Assembly: GCA_963699305.1 (NCBI GenBank)
Contig: OY969431.1
Location: 1,860,001 to 1,924,000 of the forward strand
DNA from: JBGQAS01 sp963699305
Lineage (GTDB): Bacteria; Chloroflexota; Anaerolineae; Anaerolineales; Anaerolineaceae
Direction of reading: 5' to 3'
DNA length: 64,000 nt
Shown: in pieces, positions 28,039 to 37,580 of the stretch
Layout of the letters: every line of letters begins with the position of its first letter
Numbering within the stretch: the stretch's first letter is position 1
Program-made: the position numbers and the translations under genes
Notes under the pieces: generated by a model
Database searches by the model: none
Told to the model about the DNA's origin: nothing
Seen by the model: only the letters and a program-made list of their open reading frames with translations

Positions 28039-28722
28039 ATGGCAAAGACAATCCTGGTTGTGGATGACGAAAAACGGCTGATCGCACTCATCCGGAGTTA
28101 TTTAATGCAGGAAGGGTTCCGTGTCCTGTCTGCTGGCAATGGAGAACAGGCGTTACTTATGGCACGCAAGGAAAAACCGGATCTGATCCTTCTGGACATC
28201 ATGATGCCGGATATGGATGGTTACGAATTCCTCCGCCTGCATCGCCAGGAAGGAAAAACACCCATCATCCTGCTCACTGCCCGAATCGCCGATGATGACA
28301 AGGTGAAAGGTTTAGACCTGGGTGCAGATGATTACATCACCAAACCTTTCAAGCCACGTGAATTAATGTCCCGGATACAGGCGGTGCTGCGGCGTACCGG
28401 CAATATTGCGCCCACTCCAACTATCATCTCCACCGGAGATATCATCCTGAATAAACAGATGCGAACCGTGCAGGTTAAAGATCGTTTCGTGGATCTGACC
28501 CCGTCTGAATTCGACATCCTGACTGCCTTGATCGCATCGCCGGGCAGGGTGTTTTCCCGGTTGGACCTTTTGGACATCATCCAGGGAATCCGTTATGAAG
28601 GTTATGAACGGTCGATCGATACCCATGTCAAGAATTTGCGGGCAAAAATCGAATCTGAACCCCGCACTCCCAAATTTATCGAAACCATTTACGGTGTTGG
28701 CTACCGCTTTGCCAGGAAGTAG
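28039..28722 (+). CDS. OmpR-family response regulator
   Basis: A 227-aa regulator: receiver domain (residues 1-120) with acidic pair DD at 9-10, phospho-acceptor Asp53 in LILLDIMMPD, switch residues T (LLTARIAD) and K (DDYITKPFKP); then a winged-helix DNA-binding domain (about 130-227) with YERSIDTHVKNLRAKIE. It lies 65 nt after the exporter lipoprotein gene and 5 nt before the histidine kinase gene. It probably controls the exporter operon (inference from position). Confidence 0.95.
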   Translation: MAKTILVVDDEKRLIALIRSYLMQEGFRVLSAGNGEQALLMARKEKPDLILLDIMMPDMDGYEFLRLHRQEGKTPIILLTARIADDDKVKGLDLGADDYITKPFKPRELMSRIQAVLRRTGNIAPTPTIISTGDIILNKQMRTVQVKDRFVDLTPSEFDILTALIASPGRVFSRLDLLDIIQGIRYEGYERSIDTHVKNLRAKIESEPRTPKFIETIYGVGYRFARK

Positions 28723-28727
28723 GAAAT

Positions 28728-30074
28728 ATGCGATCCATCTCATCAAAACTCATCATTGCTTTTATGGTGGTCAGCCTGGCAGGGATTATCCTGATTTCCT
28801 TTTTGGCGTTATATACCACGCGAAAGGAATTCAATAAATTTTCATTTGACAAGAACCAATCCAATCTGGTGACAGCGTTGCAGGATTATTATCTGCAATA
28901 CAATTCCTGGAACGGGATTGAAACCACCCAGTTGTTCCAACCAATCCCACAGCCACCGCAAGACCAGCTCAGACAGGGTGGCATGTTAATCGTCACGGAT
29001 GTCAATGGCATCGTGGTCCGCTCGGATAACAGCTCCATGGTGGGCACCATATTTACTTCCACAGGAATAATGAACGATGTCCCCATTGAAGTTGGCGGGG
29101 AAACAGTGGGTTACATGATATTCAACCGGATGCCTTTCAACGAAAATTCTCCCGAAAACAATTTCCTGAACCGGATCAGCCTAATCCTGGTGATCAGTGC
29201 AGCGGGAACCATCGTGATCGCCACGTTGCTGGGTATCCTGCTCTCGCGGACACTCACGCGACCCATCCGGGAGATCACCGCCGCAACGCAAGCCGTTTCG
29301 GAGGGTAATTTTTCCCTGCTGGTACCCGTGCGCTCGAAGGATGAACTGGGTAAATTGGCAACATCTTTCAATAAAATGAGCTCCGAACTCTCGCACTCGC
29401 TGGAGCTTCGACGGCAGATGACGGCTGACATTGCCCATGAACTGCGCACACCGCTAACCCTCATCATTGGGCATGCCGAGGCTGTTCATGATGGGGTGAT
29501 GCAACCTTCCAGGAAAACATTTGAGATCATCCGGGAAGAATCCCTGCGACTGGAACGCCTAGTCAATGACCTGCGCACACTTTCCCTTGCAGACGCTGGC
29601 GAACTGGTATTGAACATCCAACCGGTGGCATTGGATGCATTGATCAGCGAAGTGGTGGAATCTTTCAAACACCCAGCTGCACAAAAAGGCATCCAGTTGC
29701 ATTATGGTGCAACCCGTGGATTACCGAAAATATCGCTGGATGGCGGGCGGATCATCCAGGTGATCAGCAACGTGATCGACAATGCACTGCGGCATTCGCC
29801 AAAGTCCGGCAAAGTCCGCATTCATGTGGAACCGAAGAAAGATAACATACAGATTTCAATCCAAGATAACGGAAAAGGCGTGGCAAACAAAGAGCTGCAA
29901 AATATCTTCAACCGTTTTTACCGCGTTGATTCATCCCGCAACCGGGATAGCGGCGGTTCGGGGCTTGGATTGGCAATTGCCAAGTCTCTGGTGGAAGCTC
30001 ACAAGGGACGCATTTGGGCGGAGAGCAATCCAGGACGCGGGTTAAAAGTCGCGATCGAATTGCCGATGAAATAA
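28728..30074 (+). CDS. Sensor histidine kinase
   Basis: A 448-aa membrane kinase: two membrane helices (about 9-29 and 150-172) flanking an extracytoplasmic sensor of about 120 residues, then HAMP, HisKA with phospho-acceptor His237 (DIAHELRTPLT), N-box NVIDNALRHS, G1 DNGKGV and G2 GGSGLGLAI. Partner of the response regulator directly upstream. The sensor domain has no recognised ligand pocket. Confidence 0.95.
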   Translation: MRSISSKLIIAFMVVSLAGIILISFLALYTTRKEFNKFSFDKNQSNLVTALQDYYLQYNSWNGIETTQLFQPIPQPPQDQLRQGGMLIVTDVNGIVVRSDNSSMVGTIFTSTGIMNDVPIEVGGETVGYMIFNRMPFNENSPENNFLNRISLILVISAAGTIVIATLLGILLSRTLTRPIREITAATQAVSEGNFSLLVPVRSKDELGKLATSFNKMSSELSHSLELRRQMTADIAHELRTPLTLIIGHAEAVHDGVMQPSRKTFEIIREESLRLERLVNDLRTLSLADAGELVLNIQPVALDALISEVVESFKHPAAQKGIQLHYGATRGLPKISLDGGRIIQVISNVIDNALRHSPKSGKVRIHVEPKKDNIQISIQDNGKGVANKELQNIFNRFYRVDSSRNRDSGGSGLGLAIAKSLVEAHKGRIWAESNPGRGLKVAIELPMK

Positions 30075-30087
30075 CGGACCATACGGA

Positions 30088-30729
30088 TCATTTTTGCCGG
30101 TTTCGTTCTTCCTTCCACACATCCCCCTCGTTATGGTAACCCGCCTGCTCCCAAAAGCCCGGCTTATCGTCTGCGGAAAACTCCAAACCGCGCAACCATT
30201 TGGCACCTTTCCAAAAATATAGCGTTTTCAATGTTGGCTTACCGGGTATTACACCGATGACCCCGCGTAGGGGCGCGCCGTGGTCAGGTGTCAGCGGATT
30301 GCCGTTGTAATGCGTGGCAAGAAGATAATTTTCCGCCAGTGCCACTTCGAGCGGGATATTGGCGGTGAATCCGTTTTCTGCATGCTGGATGACAAACTTT
30401 GCGCTTGATTTGAGCTTCACCAATTCTGTTTCGATTAGCGTGCGCATGTGCACGCCTTCCCAGAGTGTATCCAGTTTACTCCAGTGGGTGACGCAATGAA
30501 TATCCACCTGGATCTGTGTTTTTGGCAATTGTGCAAATTCATCCCAGGTCAAACGGAGCGGTTTCTCGATTTCACCCCAAGCTTTAAAATCCCATGTTGC
30601 AGGATCGAACGTTGGCACAGGTCCGTAGTGCAAAATGGGAAATTTCAACGTGAGAGATTGACCCGGTGGCAGCCTTCCATCCTCTCGCGCGACCTCTTCC
30701 TGATGTTCCCGACCCATATCATCATTCAT
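30088..30729 (-). CDS. Molybdopterin-dependent oxidoreductase, sulfite-oxidase-like fold
   Basis: A 213-aa protein with the SUOX/YedY catalytic domain: the Mo-ligand Cys is Cys79 in VDIHCVTHWS, followed by WEGVHMRTLI, FVIQHAENGFTANIPLE, and the APLRGVIGVIPG loop before the C-terminal KGAKWLRGLEF. It has no Tat or Sec signal, so it is probably cytoplasmic, unlike MsrP. The substrate is unknown. It is convergent with the kinase gene (13-nt gap) and monocistronic. Confidence 0.88.
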   Translation of the reverse strand: MNDDMGREHQEEVAREDGRLPPGQSLTLKFPILHYGPVPTFDPATWDFKAWGEIEKPLRLTWDEFAQLPKTQIQVDIHCVTHWSKLDTLWEGVHMRTLIETELVKLKSSAKFVIQHAENGFTANIPLEVALAENYLLATHYNGNPLTPDHGAPLRGVIGVIPGKPTLKTLYFWKGAKWLRGLEFSADDKPGFWEQAGYHNEGDVWKEERNRQK

Positions 30730-30803
30730 TGAGTGAACTCCGCATCTTATTATACAAAAAAATCCTTCAAACCATTCATTGAGATAGAAAAAAACCTTCC
30801 AGT

Positions 30804-30832
30804 TTGACTAATGTGGACAATTCTTGTAAAAT
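30804..30832 (+). promoter_or_regulatory. Promoter of the GAF sensor kinase gene
   Basis: TTGACT (30804-30809), 17-nt spacer, TAAAAT (30827-30832). It ends 10 nt before the ATG at 30843, which argues for a leaderless or nearly leaderless mRNA and against the in-frame TTG at 30804 as a start, since that TTG is part of the -35 box. Confidence 0.75.
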
Positions 30833-30842
30833 TACTACACGT

Positions 30843-32558
30843 ATGGCTCAGACACCCAAATCCAAAGCGCCGTCCCGCGAACAATTGGAGGATCGTCTAC
30901 TAGCCTTACATAAAGCCAGCCTGGAGCTGGTGCAAGAAATTTCCCTCGAAACTCTATTGGAAAAAATTGCCACCATCGCCTGTGAGCAGGTGCATGCCCG
31001 ATACGCCGCAGTCGGTGTTTTGGATGCCGATGGCAAGTTGTCGCATTTCATACCGGTGGGCATGACCCTAGATGAAATCCACCGGATGCCCCATCCGCCC
31101 GAAGGTAAAGGTTTGATCGGGGTGCTCATGAAAGCCAACCAGACCATCCGGTTGGAGGATATTGCCCTCGATCCGCGCAAATCCGGTTTTCCGGAACATC
31201 ACCCTCAAATGACATCCTTTCTAGGCGTCCCCATCCGCAAGGGCAACCGCAACCTCGGGCAAATCTATCTGACCAATAAATCCGGGGGATTGCCATTCAA
31301 CGACGACGACCAGCGCATTATCGAGGTGCTGGCAGCCTATGCATCGGTCGCCATCAGCAATGCCCGGCTGTACAAGGATCTGAAGGAGCATGAACAAGCA
31401 CTGGAACGGCGCACCGAAAACCTCGCGCTGCTGAACCAGCTGGCTACCACGCTCGATTCGACCATGGATTTTGACAAGATTTTGGAGAACGCGCTTAACC
31501 AGGTAATGGGATATCTGAACATTGAGGTGGGCGAGATTTATTTGCGCCAGGAAGACAGCAACACCCTGCGGCGCACACATCATCACGGCAAACTGGTGGA
31601 TAAGATCTTTCTGAAAGATACCATCCAGGTTGGGCAGGGAATGGTGGGGGGAGTTGCAAAAACCAACCAGGTGCGCACTGCGCTGCTGCCAACCAAGGAT
31701 TTACGCGACCTGAACAAGGAGCTGGAGGAGAAGTGCTTCCACCAGGTGGCATGCTTCCCGCTCACCGGTCGCAAAGGCTCGCTGGGAGTGTTGGTGGTGG
31801 CAACCTGCCAGCCGCATCCACTGGACGAACTAGAAGTGCAGTTCCTCACCGCCATCTCTTCCTGGGTGGGAACCGCTATCGACAATATGCGCTTGAGTTT
31901 GCAGGGCAAACGGCTGGCGATCCTGGAGGAGCGCGAACGCATCGGGATGGACCTGCACGATGGCATCATACAATCCATTTATGCCGTGGGGCTGACCCTG
32001 GAACATGCCCGCATGCTGCTGCATGAGGATCCCGACCAGGCAACCGTGCGCATCGATCAGGCCATCGGTGATCTGAACAAATCCATTCGCGATATCCGGG
32101 CATACATCCTGGATCTGCGCCCGCGCAAATTGTATGATGAAGGGCTGATGGCGGGCATCCAGAGGTTGATCCATGAATTCCGCGCCAATACGCTGCTGGA
32201 AGTGAACCTGCAGGCTCCTCCCGAAGGGCTGGAAAAATTGCCGGAAGCTTCAGCACTGGCGCTTTTCCACATCTGCCAGGAAGCGCTAGGGAACATTGCC
32301 AAGCACACGCACGCCCAGCATGTGAGCATCGTGGTTTGGACAACACGCGAGCGGGTTCTGCTGGAAGTGCACGATGACGGACGCGGGTTCGAGGTTGCCA
32401 AGATGAAGACCACCATCGGGCACGGTCTTTCCAATATGCAGACACGCGCCCACAACGTGGCAGGGGATGTGGACATCACGTCGGACATCGATGCCGGGAC
32501 CACGGTGCTGGCATGGGTGCCGCGCAGCCACAAGAAACAATCCTACGTGGCGGAATAA
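30843..32558 (+). CDS. GAF-domain sensor histidine kinase (NarL/DegS type)
   Basis: A 571-aa soluble kinase: a short coiled coil, a first GAF domain (about residues 45-185), a linker helix, a second GAF domain (about 200-360), then a HisKA_3 dimerisation domain with EERERIGMDLHDGIIQSIYAVG (phospho-acceptor His), and the HATPase domain (ALFHICQEALGNIAKHTHA, then DDGRGFEV and IGHGLSNMQTRA). No membrane helix. The HisKA_3 type usually pairs with NarL-family regulators; none is adjacent, so the partner is elsewhere. A terminator follows. Confidence 0.93.
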   Translation: MAQTPKSKAPSREQLEDRLLALHKASLELVQEISLETLLEKIATIACEQVHARYAAVGVLDADGKLSHFIPVGMTLDEIHRMPHPPEGKGLIGVLMKANQTIRLEDIALDPRKSGFPEHHPQMTSFLGVPIRKGNRNLGQIYLTNKSGGLPFNDDDQRIIEVLAAYASVAISNARLYKDLKEHEQALERRTENLALLNQLATTLDSTMDFDKILENALNQVMGYLNIEVGEIYLRQEDSNTLRRTHHHGKLVDKIFLKDTIQVGQGMVGGVAKTNQVRTALLPTKDLRDLNKELEEKCFHQVACFPLTGRKGSLGVLVVATCQPHPLDELEVQFLTAISSWVGTAIDNMRLSLQGKRLAILEERERIGMDLHDGIIQSIYAVGLTLEHARMLLHEDPDQATVRIDQAIGDLNKSIRDIRAYILDLRPRKLYDEGLMAGIQRLIHEFRANTLLEVNLQAPPEGLEKLPEASALALFHICQEALGNIAKHTHAQHVSIVVWTTRERVLLEVHDDGRGFEVAKMKTTIGHGLSNMQTRAHNVAGDVDITSDIDAGTTVLAWVPRSHKKQSYVAE

Positions 32559-32595
32559 CCGCATTCAAGCGATTTCTTTTTTTATCAATTATCTG

Positions 32596-32620
32596 ACGCC
32601 GACCCCGGCGTTTCGTTTTT
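32596..32620 (+). terminator. Intrinsic terminator of the sensor kinase gene
   Basis: ACGCCG-ACCC-CGGCGT hairpin (32596-32611) followed by TTCGTTTTT. Confidence 0.75.
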
Positions 32621-32639
32621 ATGGTAGGATAGGGCGGAA

Positions 32640-33374
32640 ATGTCCCCGCAACCTTCCTCCAAAGCCGCACTGCGCGGCGAACCATCATACATCTGGCGTG
32701 CCGGTCAGGAACGCCGCCTGGGCATGATCCAGCGCGCGGCTGGCAGCCGCCTGCATGGGAAGGTGCTTGAGGCAGGCTGTGGGGTGGGCATTTACATCCA
32801 GCGGTTGGCAATGCAGGCGAAATATGGGGTGGGGTTGGAGATCGACCTGGAGCGCGCCAGCGAAGCTCACCTGAAAGTGGATGGGATAGTCGGCGGAGCA
32901 GGCGAACATCTGCCCTTCCCCGATGAAACGTTCGACCTGATCCTCAGCCACGAAGTGCTCGAGCACGTGCAGGACGACCGGGGTTGCGTCGTGGAATTAT
33001 CCCGCACACTGCGGACAGGTGGCAGGCTGATTTTGTTCGTACCCAACCGCGGCTATCCGTTTGAAACACACGGCATTTACCGCAAGGGAAAATACCATTT
33101 CGGTAATAAATTCCTGGTCAACTGGCTGCCCCAACCCTGGCGCAACACGCTGGCACCGCATGTGCGGGTGTATGCCCGTCGGGATATTGGCAATCTATTG
33201 GAAGGGCTGCCACTGAAAGTGATCGAGAAAAAGACCATTTTTGGCGCTTACGATAATATCATTGCGCGGCTGCCAGGATTGGGGAAAATAATACGCGGTT
33301 TCCTGCAATGGCTGGAAAAAACCCCGCTGAAAGTATTTGGATTATCACATTTCTGGGTGATTGAAAAAGAGTAA
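32640..33374 (+). CDS. Class I SAM-dependent methyltransferase
   Basis: A 244-aa Methyltransf_11-type enzyme. The SAM-binding motif is VLEAGCGVGIYIQRL (about residues 42-56), followed by VGLEIDLE (acidic ribose-binding residue) and the LILSHEVLEHVQDD motif. The C-terminal part (about 140-244) is basic and may contact membrane lipids or a glycan. Substrate unknown. A possible -10 (TAGGAT, 32625-32630) lies 9 nt upstream. Convergent with the FGGY kinase gene. Confidence 0.88.
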   Translation: MSPQPSSKAALRGEPSYIWRAGQERRLGMIQRAAGSRLHGKVLEAGCGVGIYIQRLAMQAKYGVGLEIDLERASEAHLKVDGIVGGAGEHLPFPDETFDLILSHEVLEHVQDDRGCVVELSRTLRTGGRLILFVPNRGYPFETHGIYRKGKYHFGNKFLVNWLPQPWRNTLAPHVRVYARRDIGNLLEGLPLKVIEKKTIFGAYDNIIARLPGLGKIIRGFLQWLEKTPLKVFGLSHFWVIEKE

Positions 33375-33394
33375 TTCCCTGAGACAAAAATTAA

Positions 33395-34882
33395 CTAAAT
33401 AGCAGACAGTCGAGGATAGATGTCCTTCAATTGTCTGTAGGTATCCAAATAAATCTTAAAGTGTTGTTCATAGATTTCTGAATATTCCGCACGAGGTTCC
33501 GTGACCGATGCAACCTTGATGCATGTATCGATCTCCCCCCACTCCTTAAAAATACCAACACCCTTACCAGCAATAAATGCCGCCCCCAGAGACGATCCCG
33601 GGTGACCGGCGATTTCCTCGAGCGGTAACCCCAACACGTCCGCGGTGACCTGCCGCCAGAGCAGCGAATGTGCACCGCCGTTGGTCACGCGGGCAGATGA
33701 TGCGCTGCAACCGTGTTCCTTCAGCACCTGCAGATGATGGCGAAAGCCAAAGGCAATACCTTCGAGGATGGCGCGATAGAGATGGGCGCGGGTGTGCAAA
33801 AGGTTAAGACCGACCACCGTGCCGCGTGCCAGCGGATCGTTGAGCGGGGTTTTTTCTCCCAAAAAGTACGGCAGCACCACCAGGCCTTCCGAGCCGGGAG
33901 GTACTGCGGTGGCTTCGGCATCCAACTCAGCGAACGACATGCCAGGTGCGAACTGGTCGCGGAACCAGCGGATCAGGCTGCCGCTGGCGGCCATGCACCC
34001 GTTGAGGACAAACTTTCCGGGGATGGCGTGGTAATCGAGATACAAGCGCGGGTCGGTTTCGAGTCGATCCAGGATATACAGGATATCCCCCGAACCGCCC
34101 AATTTGACAAGCAAGTCACCTTCTCTTTTCAGCCCTGCTGAAAAAGCGGAGGCGATGTGGTCGGCGCAACCGGCTACCACCGGGATCCCTACAACAAGTC
34201 CACAGGATTGCGCGGAAATGGCACTTAATTTGCCAACAACCTCCGATGGGAAATGCAGCTTTCCCAACAACTTCTTGTTGATGCCGCACATGTCGAGCAA
34301 ATCGTCGTCCCAATCCTCTCTCTGCAGATCGTACAAACCGGATTCGAGCGCCCAATTGCGCTCTGCGCTAAACTCGCCGGTCAGGCAATAAACCATGTAA
34401 TCATACGATCCCATGATATGCCTGACGCGGGTAAACAATCCAGGTTCATGCTTTTTTAACCATACTAATTTCGGACCGATGCTCTGCTGGGTGATGGCAC
34501 TGCCCGTTCGACGCAGGATATCCTCAGCATCTGTCCTGCCCTGCAACCACCCGATTTCCTCCACCGCTCGGGCGTCATTCTGCTGCATGGAAGGGCGGAG
34601 GAGATTGCTATGTTCATCCAGAAGCACCAAAGCAGGCACCATGCCGCTTACCCCGATACTTCGGATCGCTGCTGGTTCGATGGATGACAACGTGATCAAC
34701 TGGGGAATACCGGCACAGACATTGTTCCACCATTGGTGTGGATCTTCCTCCGACCAACCTGCGTGGCGAGAGGAGAGTTCACATGGCAGCGAGACATCCC
34801 CCAACAAGCTCCCGTCACTCCCGAACAGAACCATCTTGGTGGCAGTGGTGCCGATATCAATGCCAAGCAGGCAATCTTTCAT
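33395..34882 (-). CDS. FGGY-family carbohydrate kinase (xylulokinase-like)
   Basis: A 495-aa sugar kinase with N-terminal phosphate-1 motif LGIDIGTTATKMVLF, the HQWWNN segment, catalytic Asp in VAGCADHIASAF, the FGGY signature area (GIAFGFRHHLQVLKEHG) and the C-terminal adenosine motif RVTNGGAHSLLWRQV. Length fits xylulokinase. The exact sugar is unknown. Its start overlaps the BtpA gene stop (ATGA), so it is the last gene of the URO-D/BtpA/FGGY unit. Confidence 0.92.
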   Translation of the reverse strand: MKDCLLGIDIGTTATKMVLFGSDGSLLGDVSLPCELSSRHAGWSEEDPHQWWNNVCAGIPQLITLSSIEPAAIRSIGVSGMVPALVLLDEHSNLLRPSMQQNDARAVEEIGWLQGRTDAEDILRRTGSAITQQSIGPKLVWLKKHEPGLFTRVRHIMGSYDYMVYCLTGEFSAERNWALESGLYDLQREDWDDDLLDMCGINKKLLGKLHFPSEVVGKLSAISAQSCGLVVGIPVVAGCADHIASAFSAGLKREGDLLVKLGGSGDILYILDRLETDPRLYLDYHAIPGKFVLNGCMAASGSLIRWFRDQFAPGMSFAELDAEATAVPPGSEGLVVLPYFLGEKTPLNDPLARGTVVGLNLLHTRAHLYRAILEGIAFGFRHHLQVLKEHGCSASSARVTNGGAHSLLWRQVTADVLGLPLEEIAGHPGSSLGAAFIAGKGVGIFKEWGEIDTCIKVASVTEPRAEYSEIYEQHFKIYLDTYRQLKDIYPRLSAI

Positions 34883-35691
34883 CCGCGGCGGACTTTCTCC
34901 ACTTCAGCTACAAAAGCCTTAACCCGGGATGCGTCCACCGGATTCCAGGTATAGCCATCCACTTTCAGGCTGGAGCCGACGATAACACCATCGGCGATCT
35001 CCAGGAAGCGGGCGATATTTTCTTTTTTAGCGCCGGTATTCAAGAGCACCGGAACTTTTCCTTTGACGCTTTCGCTGGCTTGCTTTAGCCAGTCGAAATT
35101 AGGTTCCGAGCCAGCCATTGGACCAGAAACAAGGATGGCATCCGCCAACGAAGAGACCACCGCGCTCCAGGCGCGTTCAGCAATGGAGCGGGTGCCGAGC
35201 GAAGAAGCGAATTCGGGTGTGACGTTGTAAAAAACTTTAACCTGGTCTGCACCGATATTGTGGCGGTAGCGCAGCATGGCTGCAGCATCCGGCTGCCATA
35301 AGCCCATATCACTCTCATACACGCCGGTGAACACCTCGCGCACAAACGAAGCACCGGTGGCGAGCGCTACTGCCAAGGGTGCTTTGGGGTCCCAAAGAAA
35401 ATCCACGCCGAACGGGTGGTCCCTGGGTGCCAGCTCGGTGATGACATGTGACATCACAGCCACCGCTTCAAAATCCGCTTTCAGGGCATATGGTCGATCA
35501 CCTTCGTTACAAAAAAGGATGCCGTCGACGCCGTTGTCGAGCAGTTTCTTTACATCCTCGCGCATGCTGTCGACAATTCCTTTCACCCCGAGGTTTGGAT
35601 CGTACAACGGAGTACCCGGCAGCGGCAGGAAATGCGCCATGGCAATAATGGGTTTTTTCTTCCCGAAAATCGCATCCAAACAATTCGTCAT
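34879..35691 (-). CDS. BtpA/SgcQ-family TIM-barrel protein
   Basis: A 270-aa protein of the BtpA family, recognised from PIIAMAHFLPLPGTPLYD, then DGILFCNEGDRPY, then PFGVDFLWDPKA and LNTGAKKENIARFLEIADGVIVGSSLK. Family members are linked to photosystem I biogenesis in cyanobacteria and to sugar loci (SgcQ) in enterobacteria; the biochemical role is not established. A GTG at 35712 lies 21 nt further up, but the ATG at 35691 has an AAGGAG site 6 nt before it and starts where family members start. Coupled to the FGGY kinase, which favours a carbohydrate role. Confidence 0.85.
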   Translation of the reverse strand: MTNCLDAIFGKKKPIIAMAHFLPLPGTPLYDPNLGVKGIVDSMREDVKKLLDNGVDGILFCNEGDRPYALKADFEAVAVMSHVITELAPRDHPFGVDFLWDPKAPLAVALATGASFVREVFTGVYESDMGLWQPDAAAMLRYRHNIGADQVKVFYNVTPEFASSLGTRSIAERAWSAVVSSLADAILVSGPMAGSEPNFDWLKQASESVKGKVPVLLNTGAKKENIARFLEIADGVIVGSSLKVDGYTWNPVDASRVKAFVAEVEKVRRG

Positions 35692-35714
35692 TTCACTCTC
35701 CTTGACCTGCACAT

Positions 35715-36890
35715 TTACATGTACTTACCCTGTTGAATTTCCTGGACCGTTTTAAAGATCATTTTCATGTTTTCATCCGGCATGGTAAATTGAAGCTCGT
35801 GTGTTGTACCGAGGATGAATCGATTTTTCGTCTTTCCGATGTGATAGCGTGCTGTGATATCGTTGCGCAATTCTTCGGGCGTCATCAGCTCGCCCAACTG
35901 AATGTCAATACCGGTGGAGAATGTCAGCCTGTCACCATAGGTGGAATAGGCTTCCTGAAGATTGTTGCCCGCCTTGGGTTGAAACGTCTGGAGGGCATCC
36001 AACTCGGCTTCGATGTAGTACGGCAGCAATGGCATTTGAAAACCGCAGGAATGCAGCATCGCCAGCCCACCTTCTTCATGGATGACAGCAATGATGTGTT
36101 TGAGATGCGGGAATGCGAATTCCTTCCACATTTCCACCGATATCATCGTGCGGTTGGTGTAGCCGTAGTCCTCATAGATCAAAATTCCATCCGCACCGGC
36201 GCGCAGATTGCAAACAGCCAGGTCGATATCCCATTCCGCCATGCGCTTTTGGAATGCCTTGACTTCCTGGGGATGATCGACGAGTGCCATCATGGCATCC
36301 TGCATAGTCCAAAGCTGGGTGAAGAACAAATCCTGTACGCCAAACGTTGCACCCATCATAAACGTGTCTGGATGCGCAACTCGGTATTTTTTAACCTTGG
36401 CGATTCCCTTTTCATCATGAAAGGGTTGGAACTGATATTTCTCAAGATCCTCCATGGATTGGATGGCCGGTGTCGTGACATCGGCATAAATTCCGCCAAT
36501 GCCGCGAATATTTCCCCAGCCATCGAGCACTCTTAATTTACCTTTTTCGAAATAGGTCTTCTTCACCGCAGAGTCATCACTCACGGAAAGCAATGCAATA
36601 TCTCCACCCAGTTCCAGCACATATTCACTGTTGGCATAGCTATCCAATAATATCGGAAGCCCACGCTGCAGATCGCTGCCTTCAAACCCCTTTTTAGCAA
36701 ACCATTTCCACAAATTGGTTCCCATGAAATGCGCCGTTTTATCGCGCGCAGGCTGCAAGGTGGACATGAGTTTTCCGGCGGCATGCGGATTAATCCAATA
36801 AAACACCGGGACGCGGTCCTGTGGCTGACCTTTCATGGCGGCAACCACCCGTTCGTGGGAGGTCATTTTGGAAAAGGCAGTATGCGACAT
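35715..36890 (-). CDS. Uroporphyrinogen decarboxylase-family protein
   Basis: A 391-aa URO-D superfamily protein (starting SHERVVAAMKGQPQDRVPVFYW). The family includes true HemE and the MtaA/CmuA methyltransferases. Key segments: ADVTTPAIQS, MGATFGVQDLFFTQLW, GILIYEDYGY, and LHSCGFQMPLLPYYIE. The CG motif (HSCG) is similar to the zinc-binding site of corrinoid methyltransferases. Length and sequence are unlike HemE, and the context with BtpA and a sugar kinase argues against haem synthesis. Substrate unknown. Confidence 0.85.
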   Translation of the reverse strand: MSHTAFSKMTSHERVVAAMKGQPQDRVPVFYWINPHAAGKLMSTLQPARDKTAHFMGTNLWKWFAKKGFEGSDLQRGLPILLDSYANSEYVLELGGDIALLSVSDDSAVKKTYFEKGKLRVLDGWGNIRGIGGIYADVTTPAIQSMEDLEKYQFQPFHDEKGIAKVKKYRVAHPDTFMMGATFGVQDLFFTQLWTMQDAMMALVDHPQEVKAFQKRMAEWDIDLAVCNLRAGADGILIYEDYGYTNRTMISVEMWKEFAFPHLKHIIAVIHEEGGLAMLHSCGFQMPLLPYYIEAELDALQTFQPKAGNNLQEAYSTYGDRLTFSTGIDIQLGELMTPEELRNDITARYHIGKTKNRFILGTTHELQFTMPDENMKMIFKTVQEIQQGKYM

Positions 36891-36899
36891 GTGGTTTTC

Positions 36900-37580
36900 C
36901 TAGTAGTCGGTTTGGCGGGTTTGCTGACGATAATTGCAAAAGGCACAATCCGGATCCGGTTCAGGTGGCTCAGGAAGCTCAAGGACGGTCAGCACTTCAT
37001 CGATGAAATTACAGAAGTCCCCGTCGCTGCGTTCGATTTCCTTCCAATGCGCCTTGCCTTTTAATGAAAGATGTTCGTCATCGTATGAGAGAAGCTCATC
37101 GGGGGTGAAATACACCAATCCCATTTTGGTGATCGGGGAAAGGTGCAATTTTTCCGGTGCTGGATTCTCCAGCGCATGGACATAGGCACTTAATTGCCGC
37201 TGGTAGAACGGTAGCTGTGCTTGGGAAAATTCAGATGTCTTGAAATCGATCAAGCCGTATCCACCCCCGTCAAATTGGACGATGGCATCGAATAATCCCC
37301 TGAAAAATGGACGCAACGTGTGATTGGGAAATTCCATGGGCGCCGATTCCACCCAGCGTTGAGCGAGGATCATCTTGCCTTCAGGGAGTTCACGACTGAT
37401 CTCCTTGCAGGATTTGCCCATGAAAAAATCTTTCATGGCTGTGTCGATCTTGGAGAAAATTTTTGGAAAGGGGGTTGTCGGGCGCTTGAAATCGCGCATC
37501 AGGGAAAGGTAAAAACAGCGCTTGCACTCATCGTAAAGGAAGGTCAACGAGGATGGGCTGAGTTTGATCGAAGTGGTCAT
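36900..37580 (-). CDS. Soluble PD-(D/E)XK nuclease with Cys motifs (Cas4/RecB-like)
   Basis: A 226-aa protein with an N-terminal SLTFLYDECKRCFYLSL (Cys19, Cys22), the nuclease motifs GLFDAIV (Asp98), LIDFKTS (Asp112, Lys114) and QLSAYVHALE (Gln129-Tyr133), and a C-terminal CAFCNYRQQ. The pattern matches the Cas4/AddB-like superfamily with a possible Fe-S or zinc cluster. No signal or membrane helix. It starts in overlap with a small upstream ORF stop (ATGA) and ends 9 nt before the URO-D gene. There is no CRISPR nearby. Confidence 0.8.
   Translation of the reverse strand: MTTSIKLSPSSLTFLYDECKRCFYLSLMRDFKRPTTPFPKIFSKIDTAMKDFFMGKSCKEISRELPEGKMILAQRWVESAPMEFPNHTLRPFFRGLFDAIVQFDGGGYGLIDFKTSEFSQAQLPFYQRQLSAYVHALENPAPEKLHLSPITKMGLVYFTPDELLSYDDEHLSLKGKAHWKEIERSDGDFCNFIDEVLTVLELPEPPEPDPDCAFCNYRQQTRQTDY

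Noticed and set aside
30804..30842. TTG start of the GAF kinase at 30804
   Set aside because: This TTG belongs to the -35 box; the transcript would begin downstream of it.
35715..36890. Haem-pathway HemE
   Set aside because: The URO-D-like protein lacks a haem-gene context and its HSCG motif and neighbours favour another function.
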